A DNA stretch of 64,000 bases, from positions 2,108,001 to 2,172,000 of the forward strand of contig NZ_CP020465.1 in the NCBI RefSeq assembly GCF_002076895.1, in the 5' to 3' direction. Each line of letters starts with the position of its first letter. The stretch's first letter is position 1. Shown piece by piece: positions 25,944-35,081 of this stretch. Source of the stretch: Cognaticolwellia beringensis. Lineage in GTDB: Bacteria > Pseudomonadota > Gammaproteobacteria > Enterobacterales > Alteromonadaceae. A model generated the notes under the pieces. That model saw only the letters and a program-made list of their open reading frames with translations. It had not been told where the DNA came from and ran no database searches. A program made the translations under genes and the position numbers.

Positions 25944-27455
25944 ATGACAGACTTAAGCCGTGAAAGGCGTAATGGCGTATTATTAAGTTATTGTTCAATA
26001 GCGATTCGAAATATTGCTGCTTTGCTTTTAATCCCTTTTATTATAAATCACTTAGGGGTTAGCGATTATGGTATTTATAGCCTAGTTTCCGCTTTGGCAG
26101 GCTATTTAATTGTTTTAGAGTTTGGCTTGGCAAATACCACCATTCGCTTTTTATCTGTCTATCAGGCCAATAACGATAAAACTAAAGAATCAGAATTTAT
26201 CAGTAGTATTATTGTGCTATATGGCGCTTTAGCATTATTTGTTGTCGGTATTGGGCTGATTATTTGGTTTAAATTACCGACTATATTTCAACACTCAATG
26301 ACCCTAGTTGAAATTCAATTATTGCAGACGGCATTTTTAGTGCTATTAGTTAACGTGGTTATTACGTTAATGAGTAATTCTCTTACCGGTATTATTAGTA
26401 CCTATCAACGCTTTCGGTTTCAAAAAAGTACTGAAATATTGGTGTTTATCACTCGCTGTATTGTTGTTGTTGCCTGCTTACAATCAGGCTTTGGCGTTTT
26501 GGCTATTGTAATCATAGATACCATTACCAACCTGCTTCATAGCCTAATTCGATTTATTTACATTAAGCGATTTATTGATATTCAATTTAAGGCAAAATTA
26601 CCTGACAAAGCGACGTTGAAAGAGATCTTTGTTTATTCATCTTTTATTGCCCTCAACGTTATTGTTAACCAAATTAACTGGCGTGTAGACAACTTAATTA
26701 TTGGTACGTTAACCAATAGTAAAACATTGGGTATTTTTAATATTGGCAGCCAATTACTTTTCAGTTTTATGGCCTTTGCCAGTGCTATTTCGAATATATT
26801 TACCCCGAAAATTGTGCAAATGGTCAATCAAAATGTTTCTAATACCATATTAATGAAACAGCTTTGCATTATCGCTCGATATCAAATGATAGTGTTAGGC
26901 TATGTTTTTGTGATATTTGCTGCCTTTGGTGAATTATTTATCCAGTTATTTGTGGGGGCTGAGTTTGCACAAGCGTACTGGGTAGCATTAATTTCTATGG
27001 TGCCACTGATGTTTGTTTTAGCTCAAACCTCTACTAATGCGGTATTACAAGCCTTGAACAAGCATAAAATTCGGAGTTTATTACTACTGGTAACTGCACT
27101 AGCTAATATTGTTATTTCAATTATATTAGTGAAAAAAATGGGTATGATTGGCGCTTCATGGGGCACGGCAATTGCCTTATTTGTGGGAGAGTTAATCATG
27201 GTTAATATTTATTTATATCGTGTTATTCACTTGAATATGTGGCATTTATATCGTGAACTATTGCGCTATTCATTGCCGGCAATATTAACAACGTTGGCTT
27301 TAGCCATGCTTGTATCAGATTATATATCAGCGACCTGGTTAGGATTATTTATTGCCTGTGGGCTAACGGGTGTTATTTATGCGATATGTAGTTATTTTGT
27401 CAGCTTAGTGGCAAATGAGCGTAAAAAAATCAACCGATTAGTTTTTAAAAGTTAA
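25944..27455 (+). CDS. Polysaccharide repeat-unit flippase (Wzx-like, MOP superfamily)
   Basis: A 503-residue protein with about 14 predicted membrane helices, beginning RRNGVLLSYCSIAIRNIAALLLIPF and GVSDYGIYSL, the usual start of the polysaccharide flippase family. It should move the undecaprenyl-linked repeat unit across the inner membrane. The ATG follows directly on the TAG of the polymerase gene with no gap, so translation is coupled. Confidence 0.9.
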   Translation: MTDLSRERRNGVLLSYCSIAIRNIAALLLIPFIINHLGVSDYGIYSLVSALAGYLIVLEFGLANTTIRFLSVYQANNDKTKESEFISSIIVLYGALALFVVGIGLIIWFKLPTIFQHSMTLVEIQLLQTAFLVLLVNVVITLMSNSLTGIISTYQRFRFQKSTEILVFITRCIVVVACLQSGFGVLAIVIIDTITNLLHSLIRFIYIKRFIDIQFKAKLPDKATLKEIFVYSSFIALNVIVNQINWRVDNLIIGTLTNSKTLGIFNIGSQLLFSFMAFASAISNIFTPKIVQMVNQNVSNTILMKQLCIIARYQMIVLGYVFVIFAAFGELFIQLFVGAEFAQAYWVALISMVPLMFVLAQTSTNAVLQALNKHKIRSLLLLVTALANIVISIILVKKMGMIGASWGTAIALFVGELIMVNIYLYRVIHLNMWHLYRELLRYSLPAILTTLALAMLVSDYISATWLGLFIACGLTGVIYAICSYFVSLVANERKKINRLVFKS

Positions 27456-27533
27456 TTAAACAGTTTTGAATTTTTGCGATTAATGCCAAATTAAGTTTTT
27501 AATCGCTCGTGTTTTGTTATTAAGGTCGTATTT

Positions 27534-28643
27534 TTGAAAATAGTTATTATCGGGGCTTACCCAAACTCTATTATTGGCTTTCGTGGGTCATTGATCAGCA
27601 CATTTGTTCGGGCAGGACATGAGGTTATTGTGATGACAGCCGCGGCTTCAGCTAGTGTTGTTGCCGACGTAACAGCGTTAGGTGCAACTTTTTCTCCTTA
27701 CCCTGTCGAGCGTAACGGCTTAAACCCCTTTGCAGATATTAGAACACTATTTGCAATTAAAAAAACCTTACATTTATTACAACCTGACCATGTTCTTGCC
27801 TATACTATTAAGCCTATTATTTGGGGCGGTATTGCGTCTCGTATGATAGGTTTTAAAAATTTTCATGCCATGATCACAGGGCTAGGATATGCTTTCGAAA
27901 AAGGCGCTATCTCACGTAATTTAATCAACTTTATCGTTAAGCGTTTGTATAAATATTCTTTAGCCAAGGTTAAAAGTGTCATCTTCCAAAATCAAGATAA
28001 TCGTAAATTATTTATTGAATTAGATCTGGTTGAGTCTGGGAAGTGTTATCGAGTTTTTGGCTCTGGGGTTGATATTAACGAATACCAACAACAGCCACTG
28101 CCAAGACAAGAAACAACTTTCTTACTTATTGCTAGATTATTAGGTGACAAAGGTATTAGAGAATTTGCTAGCGCCGCTAAAATGGTGAAACAGCGTTACC
28201 CTGAAGCTAAATTTCAGCTATTGGGGCCTTATGATAGTTCACCGGATAAAATAAGCATTGCTGAAGTAACACAATGGCAAAACGAAGGGCATATTCAGTA
28301 TTTAGGAGAAACTGATAACGTAAAAGCTTTTATTCAAGCTTGCCATATTTATACACTACCTTCATATCATGAAGGTTTACCCAGAACTGTTCTGGAAGCT
28401 ATGAGTATGGGGCGCCCGATACTCACAACTGATGCGACTGGATGTAGAGACACCGTAATTAATGGCGAGAATGGTTGGTTAGTACCGACACGTAATGCTG
28501 ATGCCTTAGCTAATCGTATGATGTGGTTTATTGAGCACCCAGAACAATGGCAGTCTATGGCAGATAAAAGTCGGCATATGGTAGAGGATAAATTTGATGA
28601 CAAGCAGGTGAATAAAGCGATTGGTACTATTATCGGCATTTAG
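27534..28643 (+). CDS. GT4 glycosyltransferase, PglA-like
   Basis: A 369-residue GT-B enzyme. The acceptor-side sequence with RNGLNPFADIRTLF and TGLGYAFEKG resembles Campylobacter PglA, which adds the second sugar (GalNAc) to undecaprenyl-PP-diNAcBac. This fits the PglC-like initiating enzyme in the other arm. The donor domain has LLIARLLGDKGIREF and LPSYHEGLPRTVLEAMSMGRP (E-x7-E). The start is TTG with TAAGG seven to nine bases upstream. Acceptor specificity is inferred from context and similarity only. Confidence 0.88.
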   Translation: MKIVIIGAYPNSIIGFRGSLISTFVRAGHEVIVMTAAASASVVADVTALGATFSPYPVERNGLNPFADIRTLFAIKKTLHLLQPDHVLAYTIKPIIWGGIASRMIGFKNFHAMITGLGYAFEKGAISRNLINFIVKRLYKYSLAKVKSVIFQNQDNRKLFIELDLVESGKCYRVFGSGVDINEYQQQPLPRQETTFLLIARLLGDKGIREFASAAKMVKQRYPEAKFQLLGPYDSSPDKISIAEVTQWQNEGHIQYLGETDNVKAFIQACHIYTLPSYHEGLPRTVLEAMSMGRPILTTDATGCRDTVINGENGWLVPTRNADALANRMMWFIEHPEQWQSMADKSRHMVEDKFDDKQVNKAIGTIIGI

Positions 28644-28766
28644 TAACAACGAAAAAATGCTTATATCTATTAGAAATGATAAATAATGCAAATGATATTG
28701 ATTCCTATTTAGTTTCGTGATTAAATGCGGGCAATTAAAATTATTGATTCTTATATAGGCTTAGGC

Positions 28767-30944
28767 ATGCGAATTTCTTCTCTTTTTCAACCCGCTTTGA
28801 TCGCTTTATCTGTTGTTAGTGCTTTGTCAAATACTGCTACAGCAGATGATGACATGGAACATTTAGCTATTTTTGGAAATGCTCAAGCAATTAATGACGT
28901 ACCAGGCAGTGCTCATATGATTTCTCAGGCAGAATTAGAGAAATTCGACTTTACCGATATTATGCGTACCTTAACATCAGTTCCTGGTGTCTATGTATTA
29001 GAAGAAGATGGCTACGGCTTACGTCCAAACATTGGTATGCGTGGTACAGGCCAAAACCGTAGTGAAAAAGTTACTATAATGGAAGATGGTGTTTTAGCTG
29101 CACCAGCACCTTACTCTGCACCTTCAGCATATTACTTTCCAACCGCTGGCCGTATGCAACAAATTGAAGTATTAAAAGGTACCTCAAGTGCTATGTATGG
29201 TCCGCGTACAACCGGCGGTGTGGTAAACATGTTGTCGCGTACTATCCCAAACGAAGCGCTTGCTGGGCAAGTTAACCTTAGTGCTGGTGAAGACGGTTTT
29301 GCTAAAGCACATGCCTATGTTGGTGGTGCAGGAAAAAATGTCTCTTCAGTGGTCGAAGTATTTCGTTACCAAGCTGATGGTTTTAAAAGTGTGAACCATA
29401 CCGGTGATGATACTGGTTTTGTAAAAAATGACATCATGGCAAAAGTGATGATCAACAGCGATGCCGACGCGAAACACTATCAAGAATTAGAGTTTAAATT
29501 AAAGTATTCTGATGAAAACTCTGATGAAACTTATATGGGATTAACCGAAGCTGATTTTGAAGCTAGTCCATATTCACGTTATTCCGCCTCACAGCTTGAT
29601 AATATGGATACTAAGCATAAACAATTACAAATTAACCATCATATTAAATTATCTGAGCGTTTCACATTAGGCACTTCAGCTTACTATAACGAGTTTAGCC
29701 GTAACTGGTTTAAAACTAGTAGCGTTAACGGTAATGGCTTAAGTGATGGCGCTATTGATGACGCTGCTGCGTTTGATAATGGTACTTTTGGTAATGATGA
29801 AATTAGTGTTGATGTAAAAGCTAACAGCCGTGCTTATGAGTCTCAAGGTATTCAAACCGTTTTAGATGCCGACTTTGGCGCTCATCAAGTAAAATTTGGT
29901 GCGCGTTATCATGAAGATGAAATGGACCGTTTTCAGTGGGTAAATAAATACAGTTTAGATAATACAAATTATGAAATGACACTCACTGAAGCGGGTATTC
30001 ATGGTGCAGACTCGAATCGTATTGATTCTGCAGAAGCTATTGCCTTATTCGTACATGATGAATACACCATTGGTGACTTTATCATCAATGCCGGTTTGCG
30101 CTATGAAGATATGACCATTTCTCGTAAAGACTGGGATAAAGGTGTTATTGATAGAAATGCACCATTGAAGAAAGATGTGAGTAACAATATTGAAGTATTA
30201 TTGCCATCTTTAGCCGTAACTTACCGTGTTAATAATGATTTAATCATTATCGGTGGGGTACAAAAAGGTTTCGCACCACCAGCACCGGGTAACGATAAAA
30301 CAGAAAATGAAGAAAGCATTAATTATGAATTAGGTTTGCGTTATAACAAGCAGGCGTTTAGTGGTGAAGCTTTATTTTTCTACTCTGATTATGAAAATAT
30401 GCATGGCAACTGTACAGCAAGTCAAGGCTGTGATGATGAAAATATCGGCAACCAATATAATGCGGGCGAAGTAAAAGTTTCGGGTTTAGAAGTAAAAACA
30501 GGCTATGAATTTGCTGCAGGTGCGCTTACTATTCCGGTTGATTTAACTTATACCTTTACTACCACAGAGTTTCAAAACTCGTTCCAATCAGGTTTAGACA
30601 CTTGGGGTAATGTAACCGTGGGCGACGAATTACCTTACGTACCTGAAAACCAATTACAGCTGAGTGTAGGTGTTGTTGGTGAGCAATGGCGCAGCGATAT
30701 ATTAGTACGTTATGTTGATGAAATGCGCACTACTGCTGGACAAGGTGCAGTATTTGCTAGTGAAGCAATTGCTAGCCACACGGTTGTTGATATGGCCGCG
30801 CATTACAATATTGCGGATAACCAAGAAATTACTTTCAGTGTTGATAACTTACTTGATAAAGAATATATGGCGACACGTGCGCATGGTTCGATTATGGCAG
30901 GTAAACCACGTAGTGTAACGTTGGGTTATAAATATAGTTTTTAA
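28767..30944 (+). CDS. TonB-dependent outer-membrane receptor (FecA-like)
   Basis: About 725 residues: signal peptide (MRISSLFQPALIAL...ATA), plug domain (about 45-165) with RPNIGMRGTGQNRSEKVTIMEDG and EVLKGTSSAMYGPRTTGGVVN, then a 22-strand barrel ending in the aromatic ...TLGYKYSF. Cys pair near residue 560 (HGNCTASQGC) may form a disulfide in an extracellular loop. The frame is open from 28725, but the ATG at 28767 gives a normal signal peptide. Ligand is probably a ferric chelate, by similarity to the FecA group; no siderophore genes are adjacent. Confidence 0.88.
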   Translation: MRISSLFQPALIALSVVSALSNTATADDDMEHLAIFGNAQAINDVPGSAHMISQAELEKFDFTDIMRTLTSVPGVYVLEEDGYGLRPNIGMRGTGQNRSEKVTIMEDGVLAAPAPYSAPSAYYFPTAGRMQQIEVLKGTSSAMYGPRTTGGVVNMLSRTIPNEALAGQVNLSAGEDGFAKAHAYVGGAGKNVSSVVEVFRYQADGFKSVNHTGDDTGFVKNDIMAKVMINSDADAKHYQELEFKLKYSDENSDETYMGLTEADFEASPYSRYSASQLDNMDTKHKQLQINHHIKLSERFTLGTSAYYNEFSRNWFKTSSVNGNGLSDGAIDDAAAFDNGTFGNDEISVDVKANSRAYESQGIQTVLDADFGAHQVKFGARYHEDEMDRFQWVNKYSLDNTNYEMTLTEAGIHGADSNRIDSAEAIALFVHDEYTIGDFIINAGLRYEDMTISRKDWDKGVIDRNAPLKKDVSNNIEVLLPSLAVTYRVNNDLIIIGGVQKGFAPPAPGNDKTENEESINYELGLRYNKQAFSGEALFFYSDYENMHGNCTASQGCDDENIGNQYNAGEVKVSGLEVKTGYEFAAGALTIPVDLTYTFTTTEFQNSFQSGLDTWGNVTVGDELPYVPENQLQLSVGVVGEQWRSDILVRYVDEMRTTAGQGAVFASEAIASHTVVDMAAHYNIADNQEITFSVDNLLDKEYMATRAHGSIMAGKPRSVTLGYKYSF

Positions 30945-30961
30945 GTTAAAGCTGATTATTG

Positions 30962-30990
30962 AAAAAAGCGAGCCACGAGCTCGCTTTTTG
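30962..30990 (+). terminator. Terminator after the TonB-dependent receptor
   Basis: Perfect 11-bp stem AAAAAGCGAGC / GCTCGCTTTTT (30963-30973, 30979-30989), 5-nt loop, T-run at the end. The A-rich left side could let it work on the minus strand too. Confidence 0.88.
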
Positions 30991-31033
30991 CTTTTTAATT
31001 ACCGGAATTAGTTAGACTGATATACAGTATTCA

Positions 31034-31092
31034 ATACCAATTTGATTAATTTTAACCATTAAAAATGGGCAGCTAATTAATCAACTTGGTAT
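31034..31092. repeat. 59-bp inverted-repeat element overlapping a gene end
   Basis: Left arm ATACCAATTTGATTAAT (31034-31050) and right arm ATTAATCAACTTGGTAT (31076-31092) pair with one mismatch in 17. The right arm forms the last codons and the stop of the thioredoxin-like gene. Same family as the elements at 11784 and 33533. Confidence 0.75.
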
Positions 31093-31574
31093 AATAGCGT
31101 ATGAATTTCTTTTTCGTAGGCTAATTGTTTCTCTAGATTAAAACCAACATGCCCACTGACAATTTGTCCTTGTCGATTAATGATGAAACTGCTTGGCATA
31201 CCTTTTAGTTTATACTTTCTAGCAATTAAGCCTTTAGGATCGTAAATAACCGGAAAATTGGCTGGTATTGTCATTAAAAATTCGTCAGCTAACTCACGGC
31301 TATGATCCAAGTTAATACTGATGATGGTTAAGCCTTGTTCTTGATACTGCGCTTTTAAGTTATTCATCCAAGGAAATGATTTACGACATGGAATACACCA
31401 AGAAGCCCAAAAATCAACGTAAACGATATTACCAATTTCATTTTTTAAATGCTGGTCTAATAACTCAATTGTGTTCGAGTCAGCATTTACATTAACATTA
31501 TCAGTCGCTGATACCTGGCTAGCAAATGTAATGATTGTTATAAGAAAAAAGCATATTTTAAAGTTTTGTATCAC
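31077..31574 (-). CDS. TlpA-like periplasmic thioredoxin-fold protein
   Basis: A 165-residue exported protein: signal peptide (about 1-23, ending VSA) and a TlpA/ResA-type thioredoxin fold with the active site WASWCIPC (Cys61/Cys64 approximately) and the cis-Pro loop KGMPSSFIINRQG. It probably reduces or oxidises periplasmic thiols, for example in cytochrome c maturation. Its last residues YQVD and stop are encoded by an arm of the dispersed repeat, so the original C-terminus may have been replaced. Confidence 0.87.
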   Translation of the reverse strand: MIQNFKICFFLITIITFASQVSATDNVNVNADSNTIELLDQHLKNEIGNIVYVDFWASWCIPCRKSFPWMNNLKAQYQEQGLTIISINLDHSRELADEFLMTIPANFPVIYDPKGLIARKYKLKGMPSSFIINRQGQIVSGHVGFNLEKQLAYEKEIHTLLYQVD

Positions 31575-31751
31575 GATATAGCCAACATTATTTAAACCTT
31601 ATTTATCGTCATTTAACCACGTTAGTTAGCAATAGCAAAATTTAGTGATTTTTTAAGATTTACCACAATGACTCAACAATTAGTTTTTAATTTTGGGTGA
31701 TTAAATATAAGCTTGGTAAAATTGAGTTCAGTCACAAGTTAAGGGTACCGT

Positions 31752-32252
31752 ATGACCATTAAGTTTTTTAGCCGAAAAAATAGTTATGATTATTTTTTGG
31801 TTTCGTGTTTATTGACTTTTTTTCTTAGTACACCATTACACGCTACACAGAGCCAATCACTCGATATGAATCAATGGCTAAAAGCACGATTTGGTGCTCA
31901 GCATGAGGCGCTTATTCCCATTGTTGCGGTCGCAGATATGCTTTACAGCTGCCAACAACAAAATCAAACAGATGAGAATTTAACGATTAAAGCCATGATT
32001 ACCCAGTTAGACAAAAATACGTTGGCTGAAAAGCTAATTGCTTGCTTAGGCGAGGAGTCGCCTAAATCGGATACGGCATTAAATTATGGTTTGAAGGGCT
32101 GCTTTCATGAGCAATTATTACACTTATCTGTAGACGAAAAGCAGCAAAAAATGCGTTTAGTGACTGAAACAATTAAAGGTCTTTCAAGAAGTGAGCGTCA
32201 AAAAAGCTTCACTCAATGTGTTACCGATCAAGCGATTCATTATTTGAAATAG
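31752..32252 (+). CDS. Hypothetical exported protein, 166 aa
   Basis: I do not recognise this protein. It has a basic N-terminus and a hydrophobic stretch (about 14-31, ending HATQ) consistent with a signal peptide, then a helical domain with four Cys residues (near 59, 97, 116 and 157) that could form two disulfides. AAGGGTACC precedes the ATG. Divergent from the TlpA-like gene and convergent with the next gene. Confidence 0.6.
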   Translation: MTIKFFSRKNSYDYFLVSCLLTFFLSTPLHATQSQSLDMNQWLKARFGAQHEALIPIVAVADMLYSCQQQNQTDENLTIKAMITQLDKNTLAEKLIACLGEESPKSDTALNYGLKGCFHEQLLHLSVDEKQQKMRLVTETIKGLSRSERQKSFTQCVTDQAIHYLK

Positions 32253-32260
32253 TTTTTAGC

Positions 32261-32626
32261 TTAAGGTTTAGGTGTTTTTTTATCATCTACAAATGCACTA
32301 GGCAGAATTTCGACCCCAACCCAGCGACCAATTTTTATCATTAGCGGTATAGTGATAGGGGCAAAAGGCAGAATAGCGAAAATACCAATGCCAAGGCCTT
32401 TTAAAATATCAACAAATTGTTGATTGGCAATACGCATTTCTTCAGGACTTGCATCTCGCTTTGTGTAGCGTTTGTAAATACTTAGCATGGCTCTGGTTTC
32501 GACCTTTTCTTGAGCTAAGGCAATTTTCACTTTAATCATGCTACGCTTAAGGCGGATGATATTACGCCTTTTACTGATACGTAAAACACGCAAAGGTACT
32601 TTGTGAAAGTGCTGCCAAATTCTCAT
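32261..32626 (-). CDS. LETM1-related membrane-associated protein, putative
   Basis: A 121-residue basic protein. The N-terminal half is a charged helix; the C-terminal half has E-E-M-x-x-A-N-x-Q-F-x-D-I-L-K-G-L followed by a Pro-rich hydrophobic segment and LPSAF. That combination resembles the ribosome-binding LETM1-like segment found in some bacterial proteins. This is pattern recognition, not proof. The ATG at 32626 is preferred over 32644 because GGGAG lies nine bases upstream. It converges with the 166-aa gene with only eight bases between stops. Confidence 0.55.
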   Translation of the reverse strand: MRIWQHFHKVPLRVLRISKRRNIIRLKRSMIKVKIALAQEKVETRAMLSIYKRYTKRDASPEEMRIANQQFVDILKGLGIGIFAILPFAPITIPLMIKIGRWVGVEILPSAFVDDKKTPKP

Positions 32627-32685
32627 GCGCGTATTCTCCCACAATATTTAGTCAAAGTAAGTAATTCAATTAACTAAACGAACGA

Positions 32686-32707
32686 GTAACATAATTTGTA
32701 ACAAATG
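32686..32707 (+). promoter_or_regulatory. Direct repeat of GTAACA upstream of ompR, candidate OmpR site
   Basis: GTAACA occurs at 32686-32691 and 32698-32703, about 100 bases before the ompR start. OmpR sites in enteric bacteria are tandem and contain GTTACA/GTAACA-like cores, so autoregulation is possible. The same GTAACAAATG string occurs at 59940-59949. Weak evidence. Confidence 0.25.
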
Positions 32708-32798
32708 CTATCAAGCTGACGTAGAACAGTTTTTTATATTTGCAGTAATATGACTTATAGTTAAGCCAAGTTTAAAAATAATAAGTGGAACGAATAGT

Positions 32799-33524
32799 AT
32801 GGGACATGAAACACCGAAAGTTTTGGTAGTAGACGATGATATGCGTTTACGTGCCTTACTGGAACGGTATTTAGTAGAGCAAGGATTTGTAGTTCGTAGT
32901 GCAGCAAACTCTGAGCAAATGGATAGATTGCTTGAGCGCGAAAACTTTCATCTGTTAGTGCTCGATTTAATGTTACCTGGAGAAGATGGCTTATCCATTT
33001 GTCGCCGATTACGCCAAAACTCGAATGATATTCCGATTGTTATGTTAACGGCGAAAGGTGATGAAGTAGACCGTATTATTGGTTTGGAGCTTGGCGCTGA
33101 TGACTACATGCCAAAGCCTTTTAATCCTCGTGAACTATTAGCGCGTATTAAAGCGGTTTTACGTCGACGTGTACAAGAGGCTCCCGGTGCACCATCACAA
33201 GAAGAAAATATAATTTCTTTTGGTGAATATCAGTTGAATCTTGCCACACGTGAAATGGTGAAAGGCGATATTAATATGCCATTAACGAGCGGTGAGTTTG
33301 CGGTGTTAAAGGCATTGATTACGCATCCTCGAGAGCCATTATCGCGAGATAAGTTAATGAACTTAGCTCGCGGTAGAGACTACTCTGCCTTAGAGCGAAG
33401 TATTGATGTTCAGGTTTCACGCTTGCGTCGAATGCTAGAAGAAGATCCGGCAAAACCTCGTTATATTCAAACCGTTTGGGGTTTAGGATATGTATTTGTG
33501 CCTGAAGGAAAGTCTGTAGCATAA
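32799..33524 (+). CDS. ompR: Osmolarity response regulator OmpR
   Basis: A 241-residue OmpR. The receiver domain has acidic residues near 12-13 (VVDDDMRLRALLERYL), phospho-acceptor Asp56 in VLDLMLPGEDG, and Lys in YMPKPFNPRELLARI. The winged-helix DNA-binding domain (about 140-235) ends with IDVQVSRLRRMLEEDPAKPRYIQTVWGLGYVF. Sequence identity to enteric OmpR is obvious over long stretches. It should regulate porins and envelope genes on phosphorylation by EnvZ, encoded next but 138 bases away instead of overlapping. Confidence 0.96.
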   Translation: MGHETPKVLVVDDDMRLRALLERYLVEQGFVVRSAANSEQMDRLLERENFHLLVLDLMLPGEDGLSICRRLRQNSNDIPIVMLTAKGDEVDRIIGLELGADDYMPKPFNPRELLARIKAVLRRRVQEAPGAPSQEENIISFGEYQLNLATREMVKGDINMPLTSGEFAVLKALITHPREPLSRDKLMNLARGRDYSALERSIDVQVSRLRRMLEEDPAKPRYIQTVWGLGYVFVPEGKSVA

Positions 33525-33532
33525 TTTTACTG

Positions 33533-33624
33533 ATACCAATTGCATTAATTAGATAGTCTACTTTACACGCAGTATTAGCTTGTTCTACCAGTAGAGATGG
33601 ATCGGTAATTAATGAGATTGGTAT
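33533..33624. repeat. 92-bp inverted-repeat element between ompR and envZ
   Basis: Ends ATACCAATTGCATTAATTA (33533-33551) and, inverted, ATACCAATCTCATTAATTA (33606-33624) match at 17 of 19 positions. It begins nine bases after the ompR stop and fills most of the 138-bp ompR-envZ gap. Non-coding. Same terminal sequence as the elements at 11784 and 31034. Confidence 0.8.
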
Positions 33625-33662
33625 AAAGTGCACGGAAAACAATTCTAACGTAGTAGAAGTCT

Positions 33663-34961
33663 ATGAAAATATTGCCGCGCAGTGCCTTTGGTCAAACGGT
33701 ACTCTTAATTGGTGTATTGCTGTTAATAAACCAAGTGGTGTCTTTTATATCGATGTCGATATATATAATTCAACCCAATGCCCAGCAAGTGAATCAACTG
33801 CTGGCGAAACAAGTACGAGTTGTCTTTATAGATATTGAAGATGAAGCGATAAGCCCTGCAATGGGGGAAGCATTTCAGCGCGAAACTGGCATTGGCGTTT
33901 ATCGTGAAGCCGCCGCGATGAAATTGGGCTTACAAGATGCGGTGTATTATGCATTTCGCTCTGATGAAATGTCTAATCTACTAGGCGGCCCTGCTGAAGT
34001 AAGAATTTCTCAAGGTGATGAGTATTTGTTTTGGATACGCCCACCGCAAGCACCTAATTACTGGATTAAAATCCCTATAAATGGTTTAGAAGAAGAGAAT
34101 TTTTCACCGTTGATTTTCGTGTTAATGATTTTAGGGATTTTAAGTGTGATGGGAGGCTGGATCTTTGTCCGACAACTTAATCGTCCACTAAGCGCATTAC
34201 AACATGCTGCTCTTGATGTTGGTCGTGGTGACTTTCCAGAGCCATTAACGGAACGGGGGACAACTGAAATTGTGGCGGTAACCCGCGCTTTCAATCGCAT
34301 GTCGAAAGGTATTAAGCAACTCGAAGATGACAGGAATTTATTGATGGCAGGTATATCACATGACTTACGTACACCATTAACCCGCATTCGATTAGCAACT
34401 GAAATGATCTCCCAACAAGATGAATTTTTAAAAGAGGGTATTGAAGGAGATATTGAAGATATGAACACCATCATAGATCAGTTCATTGATTATATTCGTC
34501 ATGACAGTAAAGACAAAGCTGAGTTAGATGATATTAATATTTTGATTGATGAGGTAGTGCAGTCTGAAAGTGTTTTAGAGCGAGAAATTACTTTCAATGC
34601 AGAGCCTTTACCTAAAGTTCCTCTGCGTTACGTTGCAATGAAGCGTGCTCTGGCTAATTTAATTCAAAACGCTTTACGTTATTCTGATGGTAAAGTTACG
34701 GTGTCTACGTCATTTGACAAACGTAAACAGGAAGTTTGTTTTTGTGTTTGCGATGAAGGACCCGGTATTCCTGAAGTTGATATCGAACGTTTATTTCAAC
34801 CTTTTACACAAGGAGATATCGCAAGAGGAACAGAAGGAAGTGGTCTAGGCTTGGCAATTATCAAGCGGATTGTCGATACCCACAGCGGTCGAGTAGAATT
34901 GTCGAACAGAATTGAAGGTGGGCTTCAGGCGAAAGTTTGTTTACCTATAAGTCATGGTTAG
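33663..34961 (+). CDS. envZ: Osmosensor histidine kinase EnvZ
   Basis: A 432-residue inner-membrane kinase. Two membrane helices (about 12-36 and 149-169) flank a periplasmic domain of about 110 residues. HAMP follows, then the DHp helix with the phospho-His in [18 protein letters not shown] (His233), and the ATPase domain with NLIQNALRY (N box), CDEGPGIP (G1) and GSGLGLAI (G2). Partner of OmpR. The ribosome binding site is weak, and the repeat in front may change coupling to ompR. Confidence 0.95.
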   Translation: MKILPRSAFGQTVLLIGVLLLINQVVSFISMSIYIIQPNAQQVNQLLAKQVRVVFIDIEDEAISPAMGEAFQRETGIGVYREAAAMKLGLQDAVYYAFRSDEMSNLLGGPAEVRISQGDEYLFWIRPPQAPNYWIKIPINGLEEENFSPLIFVLMILGILSVMGGWIFVRQLNRPLSALQHAALDVGRGDFPEPLTERGTTEIVAVTRAFNRMSKGIKQLEDDRNLLMAGISHDLRTPLTRIRLATEMISQQDEFLKEGIEGDIEDMNTIIDQFIDYIRHDSKDKAELDDINILIDEVVQSESVLEREITFNAEPLPKVPLRYVAMKRALANLIQNALRYSDGKVTVSTSFDKRKQEVCFCVCDEGPGIPEVDIERLFQPFTQGDIARGTEGSGLGLAIIKRIVDTHSGRVELSNRIEGGLQAKVCLPISHG

Positions 34962-35020
34962 TCACTTGTGCTGATGGTAACAGATCTAGTCGTGAGTGAG
35001 TTTTAAAGCAATAGCGCATT

Positions 35021-35050
35021 AAAAAGCCGTCATAAATATGACGGCTTTTT
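35021..35050. terminator. Bidirectional terminator between envZ and pckA
   Basis: Perfect 14-bp arms, 35021-35034 and 35037-35050 (AAAAAGCCGTCATA), with A-run on one side and T-run on the other, so it can end both converging transcripts. Confidence 0.88.
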
Positions 35051-35081
35051 GGCTTTTTATTTTAGTACGACAATGCTTTGA

